Source: DATDOR01 sp035512695 (GTDB lineage Bacteria; Chloroflexota; Anaerolineae; Anaerolineales; JABWBV01). Taken from it: DNA of 32,241 nt. Every line of letters starts with the position of its first letter. Within the stretch, counting starts at the first letter, position 1. The stretch is from assembly GCA_035512695.1 (NCBI GenBank), contig DATKDL010000148.1:1-32241 (forward strand), read 5' to 3'. The notes beneath the pieces are model-generated. The model was not told the DNA's origin. It saw nothing but the letters and a program-made list of their open reading frames with translations, and searched no databases. Made by a program: the position numbers and the translations under genes. Below are positions 15,736 through 22,940 of the stretch, piece after piece.

Positions 15736-16944
15736 TCAGAATTTGGTCAAAAACGCGGTCACGTACATGATCCCAATCCCGGCCAGAAGGCCGGCGACGG
15801 TGACCCAGTTGATGAGGGTGTCGTTGTCCCGTTCGGCATTCTGTTTCATTAACAGCGTGACCTCGTAGATCACTTGCCAGATGGCTCCGGCGCCGATGCC
15901 CAGGAACAGGACGGCCAGGAAGGGGGAGAAGGCGAAGGCGCCGATCAAGGTGCCGGCGATCGCTGGGGCGCCGGCGATCAAGAGCATCAGAAGGAACCAG
16001 CCAATGCGCGGGCGGTCGCGGGTAACGGGTGCGGCGATGCCGATGCCCTCCGTTACGTTGTGCAGGATGAAGCCGATCACCAGGAAGGAACCTAGGGCGG
16101 CCTCGCCCAGCGCAAACGCAGCACCGACGACCAAGCCTTCACCCAGGTTGTGGAACCCGATCCCAATCGCTATCAGCAAGGCGACGAACATCCGGCCTTT
16201 GGGGCTCGAACGGTCCGCGACGGCGCCGCGGCTGCCGATCGCCGTGATCGCCAGCCAGGTCAGCAGGGCGCTGAACAGTGACAGCGGCACGCCCTGGTAA
16301 ACGGCGGGCAGGAGCGCGGCCACTTCGAACGATTCGAGCAGCGTGTCGATCAATAGAAAAACGAGCAGCCCGACGGTCAGGGACAGGATGAAGCTCATCC
16401 CGCGTTGGGTCAACCGGCGCATGGCCGGATACCACATTAAACCCAGCCCAACAGGGATAATCCCGATGTAAACTCCAACGAGGGCGTAAGCGAGCAGTTG
16501 AGCTCCGGCCGGGCGCGGCGTCTCGGCGGCGATCTCGACGGTACCGTTAAAGGTGACCCCGGTCGAGGTGATCAGGACGATCTCGTGCGGTTCGGTTTCG
16601 ACCCAGGGATAGTCCATCGTGATCACAGCCGACTCGAGCCGGTCCAGGGTGCGATCGGGGGAGATGAAGAACTGCCAGTAGGCGTCGTCGACGAGCACCT
16701 GCGAGATCTCGACCGGGTCCGGGCCGCCATTGACGACGTGGATCTCGAATCCCGTCGTCGTCACGTTGATACGCTGGATGGTCAGGTCTTCGATCGGGGG
16801 CAGATCGGCGGTGGAGACGTTGATCGGGTTGGTGGCAGCAAACAGGGCGATCAGACCCGCCAGCAGCACGAGCGGCAGGATGACCATCAGCCAGATCGGG
16901 AGGCGGGAGACAGTGGGAGGTTGTTCTTGTGTCTGTGTCGTCAT
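15736..16944 (-). CDS. ZIP-family metal transporter with N-terminal extracytoplasmic domain
   Basis: This 402-residue membrane protein should import divalent metal (Zn, Fe or Mn). The start ATG at 16944 follows GGAGG with 7-nt spacing and lies 2 nt after the oxidase stop. It has one N-terminal helix (about 16-37), then about 100 residues of beta-rich extracytoplasmic sequence (about 40-145, TIQRINVTTTGFEIHVVNGG and a long strand pattern), then seven or eight helices. The ZIP transport site is intact: HNLGEG at 265-270 and HNVTEGIG at 295-302, the paired HNxxEG motifs of helices 4 and 5. Canonical bacterial ZIPs are about 250-310 residues and lack the N-terminal domain. The domain could present metal or dock the co-encoded multicopper oxidase; this is inference. 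Confidence 0.9.
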   Translation of the reverse strand: MTTQTQEQPPTVSRLPIWLMVILPLVLLAGLIALFAATNPINVSTADLPPIEDLTIQRINVTTTGFEIHVVNGGPDPVEISQVLVDDAYWQFFISPDRTLDRLESAVITMDYPWVETEPHEIVLITSTGVTFNGTVEIAAETPRPAGAQLLAYALVGVYIGIIPVGLGLMWYPAMRRLTQRGMSFILSLTVGLLVFLLIDTLLESFEVAALLPAVYQGVPLSLFSALLTWLAITAIGSRGAVADRSSPKGRMFVALLIAIGIGFHNLGEGLVVGAAFALGEAALGSFLVIGFILHNVTEGIGIAAPVTRDRPRIGWFLLMLLIAGAPAIAGTLIGAFAFSPFLAVLFLGIGAGAIWQVIYEVTLLMKQNAERDNDTLINWVTVAGLLAGIGIMYVTAFLTKF

Positions 16945-16946
16945 GG

Positions 16947-18110
16947 CTAAGCCTCCAACTCGAAAAAGCCCATCCATCCAAGCTCGGCCAGCTCGCTCTG
17001 GTGGGCATGGAACATATACAGGCCGGGCTCAAAATCCCGGAAAGAGACTTCCACGATCCCGCGTTGAGCCTGGCCCTGGATGATCGTGTCGACCGTTTTC
17101 AGGGTGGGGGTCAGCGTGGTGCCGTGGTCGTAGTAGTCGAAGAAATTGGCGTGGATATGGAGCGAGTTGATCGGGTCGAACTCGACGATGTTGATCAGGT
17201 AGATCCGCTGCAGCTGGTCGCCCCGGATCTTGATCGGGTGATTCATGTACGCGAAGGCGATCGAGTTGGCTGCGTAGACCTCGTTGTCGCCGTCAAAGTT
17301 CGTATCGAAACCGTTCATGACCATGACCATCTCGTTGACGTCCGCGTTTTCGGGGTAGTTGTGATTGCGGGTCATGGCGACGCGCCGTTCATCGCCTGAA
17401 TATTTCTCGGGATCGGGGTCGATGATGAAGGCGCCGTAGAGGCCCTTGTGAATGTGTCGTTTAAGCGGAATCGCGTGGCAGTGGTAGAGGTGGCAGCCGA
17501 AAGGGAAGGCGTCGAACTCGTAGACCGTGCTGTCCCCGGGGGCGATCATCCCGGCGCCGACGCCCGGCACGCCGTCCATCCGGGCGGAGTGGATTCCGTG
17601 GAAATGGATTGTGTGGGGATGGCTGCCGGCATTGACGAAGTGGATCCGGACCCGGTCGCCTTCGATGCAGCGGATCGACGGCCCGGGGACGGTCCCGACC
17701 ACCTGTCCGAATTTCTGGGAGGCCTGTGAGGTCGGGCTCGCGTAGGCCCAGGCCGGGAAGAAGACTCCGGGGGCGATCTCGATCTCGCGGTCTACGGCGA
17801 TGAACTCGTATTCGCGCAGGGTCTGGCCGCTCGCCGTCGTGCTCACGGCCCCGTAATCGAAATCGGAGAGGATCTCGTTGGGGTGGAAGCGGTTGTGCGC
17901 GTGATCGACCTCGCCGACGGCGCCCATCCCGTCGTGGGAGGTATGATCGCCGCCGTATTGGCCGTTGATGGAAGCCGGCGGGATCCCGACGCCGGTCTGT
18001 GGGGGCGCATCGAAAGCCCGGAGCAGCCCGGACAGTCCGGTCAGGCCGGCCAGGCTGACGAGGCCGCCTTTGAGGAAATCCCTGCGGGTGATTTTGGAAT
18101 TGGTTTCCAT
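16947..18110 (-). CDS. Tat-exported two-domain multicopper oxidase
   Basis: This 387-residue protein has a Tat signal (TRRDFLKG at 8-15, then a hydrophobic stretch), so it folds with copper before export. Four His-x-His motifs that build a trinuclear copper centre are present: HFH 169-171, HCH 210-212, HIH 318-320 and HAH 368-370. Cys211 together with a His at 219 or 221 and Leu224 gives one type-1 site in domain 1. The matching place in domain 2 has Ala369 instead of Cys, so only domain 1 carries blue copper, a two-domain laccase/ferroxidase-like layout; such proteins usually trimerise. A His/Asp-rich stretch at 55-76 could bind extra metal. Likely substrates are Fe(II), Mn(II) or Cu(I). It is co-transcribed between the DtxR-type regulator and the ZIP transporter. 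The start ATG has an AAAGGA sequence upstream. Confidence 0.9.
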   Translation of the reverse strand: METNSKITRRDFLKGGLVSLAGLTGLSGLLRAFDAPPQTGVGIPPASINGQYGGDHTSHDGMGAVGEVDHAHNRFHPNEILSDFDYGAVSTTASGQTLREYEFIAVDREIEIAPGVFFPAWAYASPTSQASQKFGQVVGTVPGPSIRCIEGDRVRIHFVNAGSHPHTIHFHGIHSARMDGVPGVGAGMIAPGDSTVYEFDAFPFGCHLYHCHAIPLKRHIHKGLYGAFIIDPDPEKYSGDERRVAMTRNHNYPENADVNEMVMVMNGFDTNFDGDNEVYAANSIAFAYMNHPIKIRGDQLQRIYLINIVEFDPINSLHIHANFFDYYDHGTTLTPTLKTVDTIIQGQAQRGIVEVSFRDFEPGLYMFHAHQSELAELGWMGFFELEA

Positions 18111-18148
18111 AAATGCTTTCCTTTATTAATTTTCAATGTTTCCTATTC

Positions 18149-18841
18149 TTAACCAGGATGCATATGATTGATCAGGTCCACAAAAATTTGGCTGGTGATG
18201 CGCGGGCCGAGGACCTGGTCCTTTGTGCGCCCATGGACCCGGATGGTCAGGACTCCGTTGAACGGGGAATTATCAAGGACCTCGACTTCGACCGCAGGCA
18301 TCAGCCCCAGGGATTCGAGATGGCAGAGGAACTCGGGATCGGAGTTGCGGACGCGCTGGATGGCGGCATGCTGGCCGGGGCGCAGCTCGCTGAGCGGTTT
18401 CTGGGAGGCGGGCGGGAGGCTGAGGTCGAGCTGGGGGATCGGGTCGCCGTGGGGATCGTGGGAAGGGTCGCCGAGCACCTCGGCGATTTTGGCTTCGAAC
18501 TCTTCTGAGATGACGTGTTCGAGCCGGTCGGCTTCGGCGTGGACCTTGTCCCAGGAGTATCCAAGGATTTGATGAAGGAAGAGTTCGAGCAGCCGGTGGT
18601 GTCGCAAAATCTCGAGGGCGACTTCTTCACCTTCGAGGGTGAGCCGGACGCCGCGGTGTTTCTCGTACTCGACGAGCGGGGGTGTGGTGGCGGCCAGCTT
18701 CTGAATCATCCCGGTGACGGAGGCGGGGGTGATCTCCAGCGCTTCGGCGAGGGTGTTGGTGGAGGCGCGCTCGTGGGGGGTCTGGATCTCGTAGATCGTT
18801 TTGAGATAGTGTTCGATGGTGTGGGTGAGGGTTTTACGCAC
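18149..18841 (-). CDS. DtxR/MntR-family metal-dependent transcriptional regulator
   Basis: This 230-residue repressor has an N-terminal winged helix-turn-helix (about 1-65: YLKTIYEI, then TLAEALEITPASVTGMIQKL). A dimerisation and metal-binding region follows (about 70-135, HHRLLELFL at 81-89 and HAEADRLEH at 101-109, supplying the His/Glu ligands). The DPHGDPIP turn at 129-136 is typical of the family. A C-terminal SH3-like FeoA-type domain covers about 150-225. It starts at a GTG at 18841; no in-frame ATG lies nearby. Family members use Fe(II) or Mn(II) as co-repressor. It leads the oxidase-ZIP operon with a 38-nt gap, and an 18-nt palindrome sits 19 nt upstream of its start, which suggests autoregulation of the whole operon. 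Confidence 0.93.
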   Translation of the reverse strand: MRKTLTHTIEHYLKTIYEIQTPHERASTNTLAEALEITPASVTGMIQKLAATTPPLVEYEKHRGVRLTLEGEEVALEILRHHRLLELFLHQILGYSWDKVHAEADRLEHVISEEFEAKIAEVLGDPSHDPHGDPIPQLDLSLPPASQKPLSELRPGQHAAIQRVRNSDPEFLCHLESLGLMPAVEVEVLDNSPFNGVLTIRVHGRTKDQVLGPRITSQIFVDLINHMHPG

Positions 18842-18860
18842 GGGGTGTCCCTGAATGCGA

Positions 18861-18878
18861 ATTTAGGTTTAACTAAAT
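18861..18878. promoter_or_regulatory. Candidate DtxR/MntR-type operator
   Basis: ATTTAG and CTAAAT flank a 6-nt centre (GTTTAA) in an AT-rich 18-nt palindrome, 19 nt upstream of the regulator's GTG. It resembles the TTTAG(G)...(C)CTAAA operators known for DtxR/MntR/SirR proteins and would overlap the promoter of the regulator-oxidase-ZIP operon. No second copy was noticed in the window. Confidence 0.65.
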
Positions 18879-18934
18879 CTGGATTTTAATGGGGATTAGA
18901 GGTTTCGTCAATAGGGAAAAACCTCGCCCGGTCT

Positions 18935-19024
18935 TTATTTTGTCTTCTCCTCCTCCACCACCTCCGGGTTCGCCAGGGTTGTGATATCCCCCACGTCCAT
19001 GTGATTTGAAATCGCCGCCAACAC
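18935..19024 (-). pseudogene. 3' end fragment resembling acetyl-CoA synthetase (acs)
   Basis: Read on the minus strand, about 29 codons end at TAA 18935-18937 and include DVGDITTLANPEVVEE. This matches the conserved C-terminal pattern of acetyl-CoA synthetase (GDxTTLxDPxVVEE...), where it follows the catalytic-lysine domain. There is no upstream part: the sequence switches directly into the comEC fragment at about 19025. It is therefore best read as a leftover 3' tail in a debris zone upstream of the DtxR promoter. Confidence 0.5.
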
Positions 19025-19359
19025 CCGCCGCGATCCACTCCGGCGGGTTGAGCGGGGCAAACCCGCTTTCGGCCAGCATCAAGATGTTGGCCGACCCATA
19101 ATCCGCCTCCAACGCTTCGAAATCGACCCCGATCGGCAGCAGCATCTGCAGCGCACCCCAGGACAAACGCAGGACGGCGCCGCGGCGGGTCACCGCCAGG
19201 ATCTCGAGCGCGGCCCCCGACCCCAGGTCGAGCACCTGCCCCGGCTCGGGGTAGACGATGGGGACGCCCGCATTTCGCAATATTTCTTGCATAGATCGTG
19301 TAGTATAAGAAAAACTTTGCGAACCTGCCCACAGCGCGGCGCGGGGGGGTACTGCTCCA
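19025..19359 (-). pseudogene. comEC 3' fragment, copy 2 (mosaic, internal piece only)
   Basis: This piece aligns with 27921-28254 of intact comEC and with the middle of copy 1. Its first part (19025 to about 19294) differs from the intact gene at only two positions I can count, whereas the last 65 nt differ at ten or more and instead resemble copy 1. A 1-nt deletion near 19345 breaks the frame. It is joined to the acs-like tail on one side and to unrelated AT-rich sequence starting TTGACTTTTTTTG on the other. It has no start, stop or membrane part and cannot be functional as ComEC. Confidence 0.88.
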
Positions 19360-19532
19360 TTGACTTTTTTTGAGGAGCCTGTAATCATTAAAGCGTTATC
19401 CTCCTGGTTGGGGTAATGTCTCGGATTGTTACATTTCCTGGGTAATGGCCCCAATAATGTTGTCGGAATCGGCGCCGGAGTGACTTAATCCGTAACGACC
19501 TTTATTTCTGGATGTCGAACGGGAGGAAGATG

Positions 19533-20918
19533 ATGAAGATCACCAGAAAATTACTGCCTGTGATTCTAATCGGTTTTATCGCCGCCCAGACGCACTCGAT
19601 CCTTCAGACGTATGCCTCGGGTTCGAAACGGAGCCCATCGGCTGGTTATTCGGAGATCAAACAGCTGTTCGCCGGCAACACGCAGGAGAACGACTTATTT
19701 GGTGTGGCAGTGGCCGCAAGTGGGAATACGATTGCGGTGAGTGGGGCAGCCGGACCCGGTCGTGTCTTCATCTTTGAGCGAGACTTCGGCGGCCAGGACA
19801 ACTGGGGGCTGACTGACGAAATCACGCCGGATAATCTCACCAACGTGAACGAATTCGGTGGTTCTATCGCCCTGGACGGCGACACGCTGGTCGTTGGCGC
19901 GCCGGCGACTGGAACCGGCGATCCCGGGGATCCACAGTACACCGGCGCGGCCTACGTCTTCGAGCGAGACCTTGGAGGGGCCGGCAACTGGGGCCAGGTC
20001 ACCCAGCTGCTCGCCGCTGATGGGCAAGAGTTCGACAATTTTGGAGTGGAGGTCGATATCGACGGGGACACGATCGTGGTTGGTGCCAATCAAACGCTCG
20101 ATAATTTCGGGACAGTCTATGTCTACGAACGTGACCTCGGCGGTCCAAGTGCCTGGGGTGAGTCCGAAGCATTGACCGCCAGCGATGGACAGAGCGACGA
20201 TTGGTTCGGTTCCTCCGTTGCAATAGATGGGGATACGATCGCGGTCGGCGCGAAGGAAGAAGACGGCGGCACGGGAAATCCAAAAACGGATGCGGGGGCT
20301 GTTTACCTTTTCGAGCGCGATCTCGGCGGCATGGAAAACTGGGGAGAGGCTGGCAGCCTCCATGCCAGCGACCTCGATACACTGGATTTATTCGGTAGAT
20401 CCGTAAGCTTGTCCGGGGATACCCTGGCTGTGGGAGCGACTCTGGAAGACGGCGGTCCCGGCGGCCCGATCCCGAATTCTGGCGCGGTCTACATCTTTGA
20501 ACGGGACCTGGGCGGTCCGGGTAGTTGGGGCGAGGCAGCGATCCTGCATGCCAGCGACGCGCAGAGCAATGATGCGTTCGGCACACTCGTCGCTCTGGAC
20601 GGGAACACCCTGGTGGTCAGCGCAGGCTCGGAAGACGGCGGCCCTGGCGACCCGATCCTCGATGCCGGCGCGGCCTACGTCTTCGAGCGGAACCTCGGCG
20701 TTCCAGGCAGTTGGGGCGAAGCCGCAAAGCTGATGGCCAGCAATGCAGAAGACGAGGATTTGTTCGGGTTGAGCCTGGCATTCGACGGTGCTGTCATTGC
20801 CTCAGGTGCACCTTTCCGGGATTCCCCGCCGGACGTTGCCGTGGGCACGGCTTATGTGTTCTACCGGATTGAAACAGCGATATCCATCTATCTCCCGATT
20901 ACATTCCGGGAACCCTGA
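19533..20918 (+). CDS. Exported seven-repeat FG-GAP (integrin-type beta-propeller) protein
   Basis: This 461-residue protein begins with a signal peptide (MKITRKLLPVILIGFIAA...). The ATG at 19533 is chosen because GGAGG lies 6 nt upstream; ATGs at 19530 and 19512 are in frame. The body is seven repeats of about 50-60 residues, each starting with an FG core (DLFG, EFGG, DNFG, DWFG, DLFG, DAFG, DLFG) followed by DGDTxxVGA and AAYVFERDLGG...WGE. Seven such blades would close one beta-propeller, probably for ligand or surface binding. It ends in ISIYLPITFREP, a YLP-type tail seen on many secreted Chloroflexota proteins and perhaps a sorting signal (from memory). It is probably monocistronic, convergent with the zincin-like gene. 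Confidence 0.85.
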   Translation: MKITRKLLPVILIGFIAAQTHSILQTYASGSKRSPSAGYSEIKQLFAGNTQENDLFGVAVAASGNTIAVSGAAGPGRVFIFERDFGGQDNWGLTDEITPDNLTNVNEFGGSIALDGDTLVVGAPATGTGDPGDPQYTGAAYVFERDLGGAGNWGQVTQLLAADGQEFDNFGVEVDIDGDTIVVGANQTLDNFGTVYVYERDLGGPSAWGESEALTASDGQSDDWFGSSVAIDGDTIAVGAKEEDGGTGNPKTDAGAVYLFERDLGGMENWGEAGSLHASDLDTLDLFGRSVSLSGDTLAVGATLEDGGPGGPIPNSGAVYIFERDLGGPGSWGEAAILHASDAQSNDAFGTLVALDGNTLVVSAGSEDGGPGDPILDAGAAYVFERNLGVPGSWGEAAKLMASNAEDEDLFGLSLAFDGAVIASGAPFRDSPPDVAVGTAYVFYRIETAISIYLPITFREP

Positions 20919-20995
20919 TCTATGTCTTGGAGGCCGTTTCCCGGTCTTCCCTGGAGGCACATCGGTTTCGAAAGGATCATGACCTCTTTCGTTTC

Positions 20996-22246
20996 TCAGG
21001 CTACTCCCAGCCGGATATTGCCGGCGATAAAACGGAAATACGGGTCCTGGGTATTCATTGCGATCCGGGGGTCATCGGAGTCCCTATCAAAACGAGAGCA
21101 GTTCGTCCCGCCAAACCATTCTTCGACCAGGCTGGCCTGTTGTTCCATGTTGAAATACGAGCTCCAGTCGCCGTCGGCCGAGCCGTACGTGTAAACCGCC
21201 CGCTTCCCGGCGGTTAATTCTCCGAGTCGTGATCCGATCGCCGCATCACAGATAAAACCCTCCAATGAGCCATTTGCGATTTGCCAGGCATGGGTCAGCT
21301 CGTGGATGAACATCTGCCCTGGTTTATCCTTGCACCTTTTATTGCTATCGCGGGCATAGCGGATCGGGTCGGCGAATGCCTCTCGGCCGATATTTAACAG
21401 GATCGACCCATCGAGACCAGGAAAAGCAAATGGCCGGTTGCCAATGCCAACCAGGTCCGTCAGCCGGATGCGTTCGTACGGAATCGTGTCGCCGAAAACC
21501 TTTTTGGCGAAGTCGATTTCATCCGGTTCCAGGAGTCGGTGTCCGGGCAAAGCCAGTTCGCCGATGATCGTTCCTCCAAGGAAGGCCGGAAAGACCAGCG
21601 TCGGTCCGAACAGATAATAGGTTCCCATCGCGGACGCCAATCCGACCAACCCGCCCGGACCGAGGAAGCGCTCACCGGTCAGCCGCCCGATGGTGGAAGA
21701 CACCAGGGCGATCGCGGCCACCGGCGGCATCGCCAGTACAGCGGTGCCAAGCAAGAAAGTGAACAGCTCCCCGGCGACGTCCTCGATTGCGCCGACCACG
21801 CCGCCGTGCTGGTAAGCCTTGGAGACGTTCATCTGTCCATCCTTGAACGGCAGCCAAAATTCTCGGAGGATCGATCGATAGCCGGAGTCGCGCCAATCGT
21901 AATCCCGGCGCGGCTCATGTTCGAACGGGATCGTACTCTCGGTGCCTTCGACCTCGCCGCTGCATTCGAACAGGATCGCCGTACCAGGAACCTCTTTTTC
22001 CGGGCTCAGGACCGCTGTTGGTCCGGCTCCGCTCAACAAGACGACGACTCGAAAGCTGTAATCGATCAGACCGCTGTCATGCAGATGCACGTGGATATCA
22101 TAGGTCCCATCACTGCGGATGGTCAAATCGACGGTTCCGCCGAGGGCCTCCAGGCCTGCCGAGGTGATCGTGCTGTGAAAGCTTCTTTGATCGACATGTG
22201 CCAACAGGTGGCGCAGGGAAACAGGCGGACGGAGGCTCTGCTCCAT
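20996..22246 (-). CDS. Zincin-like putative metallopeptidase with HELTH motif
   Basis: This 416-residue protein (counted from the ATG at 22246) has three parts. The N-terminal ~130 residues are beta-rich. A glycine/alanine-rich hydrophobic region at about 150-235 could be one or more membrane segments. The C-terminal domain, about 236-416, has PDEIDFAKKVFGDTIPYERIRL, MFIHELTHAWQ (His315, Glu316, His319) and FNMEQQASLVEEWF with Glu368 as a possible third ligand. That combination matches the zincin-like domain of VgrG/Rhs-associated proteins and DUF4157 relatives, where it has the order FGDxIxYxRVRI ... HExTHVWQ ... EQQ. Substrate and cell location are unknown; no signal peptide is obvious. An ATG at 22315 is also in frame; neither start has a clear Shine-Dalgarno sequence. 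The 5' end overlaps the truncated lipoprotein frame. Confidence 0.7.
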   Translation of the reverse strand: MEQSLRPPVSLRHLLAHVDQRSFHSTITSAGLEALGGTVDLTIRSDGTYDIHVHLHDSGLIDYSFRVVVLLSGAGPTAVLSPEKEVPGTAILFECSGEVEGTESTIPFEHEPRRDYDWRDSGYRSILREFWLPFKDGQMNVSKAYQHGGVVGAIEDVAGELFTFLLGTAVLAMPPVAAIALVSSTIGRLTGERFLGPGGLVGLASAMGTYYLFGPTLVFPAFLGGTIIGELALPGHRLLEPDEIDFAKKVFGDTIPYERIRLTDLVGIGNRPFAFPGLDGSILLNIGREAFADPIRYARDSNKRCKDKPGQMFIHELTHAWQIANGSLEGFICDAAIGSRLGELTAGKRAVYTYGSADGDWSSYFNMEQQASLVEEWFGGTNCSRFDRDSDDPRIAMNTQDPYFRFIAGNIRLGVA

Positions 22247-22880
22247 GGCGTGGTACCGCAAGCTGGTGGTGACACCGGTCTGGTTTATCAGGGGATTCGT
22301 GCGCACGCTCGGCATCGCCGGCTTCTACTGCAGGGTTACCAGGATCGGGATGAGCCCCTGCCCGCCGGGCAACGGACGCAAGGCCTTGCCCAGGCAGGCG
22401 CCAAACGCCTGGGCCGGGAAGAATGAAGAGGCTTCCGTCGTCCTGCCAATCGAGCAAAGCACCTACACTGTCAAGAATTTCAACCCCTTCGGCCCGACAG
22501 ATTTCACCGGAAACCACGTTGGCAAAGTTCAGAGAGACCGGCAGATCTGCAGCTTCAGCGAGCCAGTATGCGATCCACAAGCCGTCAGGCGACCAGCTGT
22601 CAAAGCGCACCCTTAACCCCTCCGGAGCGATGAACGGGTCGATGGAGATGGGCGTGATATCCGGTGTTTCCGTATCAGACATCATGGTAGACGCGGCCGT
22701 AGGCGGGGCAACCCCATTCGCTGGCGGCGAAGCTAAATCCTCCGTTTCCACAGGGGACTGCTCGCTCTGTGTAACGCTTGTAGGAGAGGCGGATGGAATA
22801 CAGGCGGAAAGCGCCAGAGGCATTGTAAAGAGAAGAGACTTCGATAAATGAACAAGCCGACGTATTGCGAGGGTTTCCAT
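22110..22880 (-). pseudogene. Truncated lipoprotein gene related to the 25961-27352 lipoprotein
   Basis: The N terminus has a signal peptide with lipobox LALSAC and a Ser/Thr/Pro-rich linker. It continues through FDSWSPDGLWIAYWL, VVSGEICRAEGVE and LLDWQDDGSLF, which line up with FDSWSPDSAWIAFWW, VDSGEICSHPEVT and VHWQDDGLVQ in the paralogue at 25961-27352. After about 22415 the similarity ends and the frame runs, with Arg/Pro-rich unlikely protein, through the start of the zincin gene to 22110. So only about 150 of some 460 residues survive. The break falls near a GC-rich inverted repeat (22389-22413). Start uncertain: the ATG at 22880 or one of those up to 22919. Confidence 0.65.
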
Positions 22881-22940
22881 TTGCATGTGCGTCATCATGT
22901 TACAGGCGCATTTGGACATGGGCTGATTGGTGTAATTAGG

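Noticed and set aside
14681..19359. Transposon or IS bounded by the comEC fragments
   Set aside because: The fragments are in the same orientation but of different length and with different ends; no transposase, terminal inverted repeats or target duplication found.
20969..20991. CGAAAG/CTTTCG hairpin as terminator between the convergent FG-GAP and zincin genes
   Set aside because: Only six pairs with an 11-nt loop and no T-tract; too weak to call.
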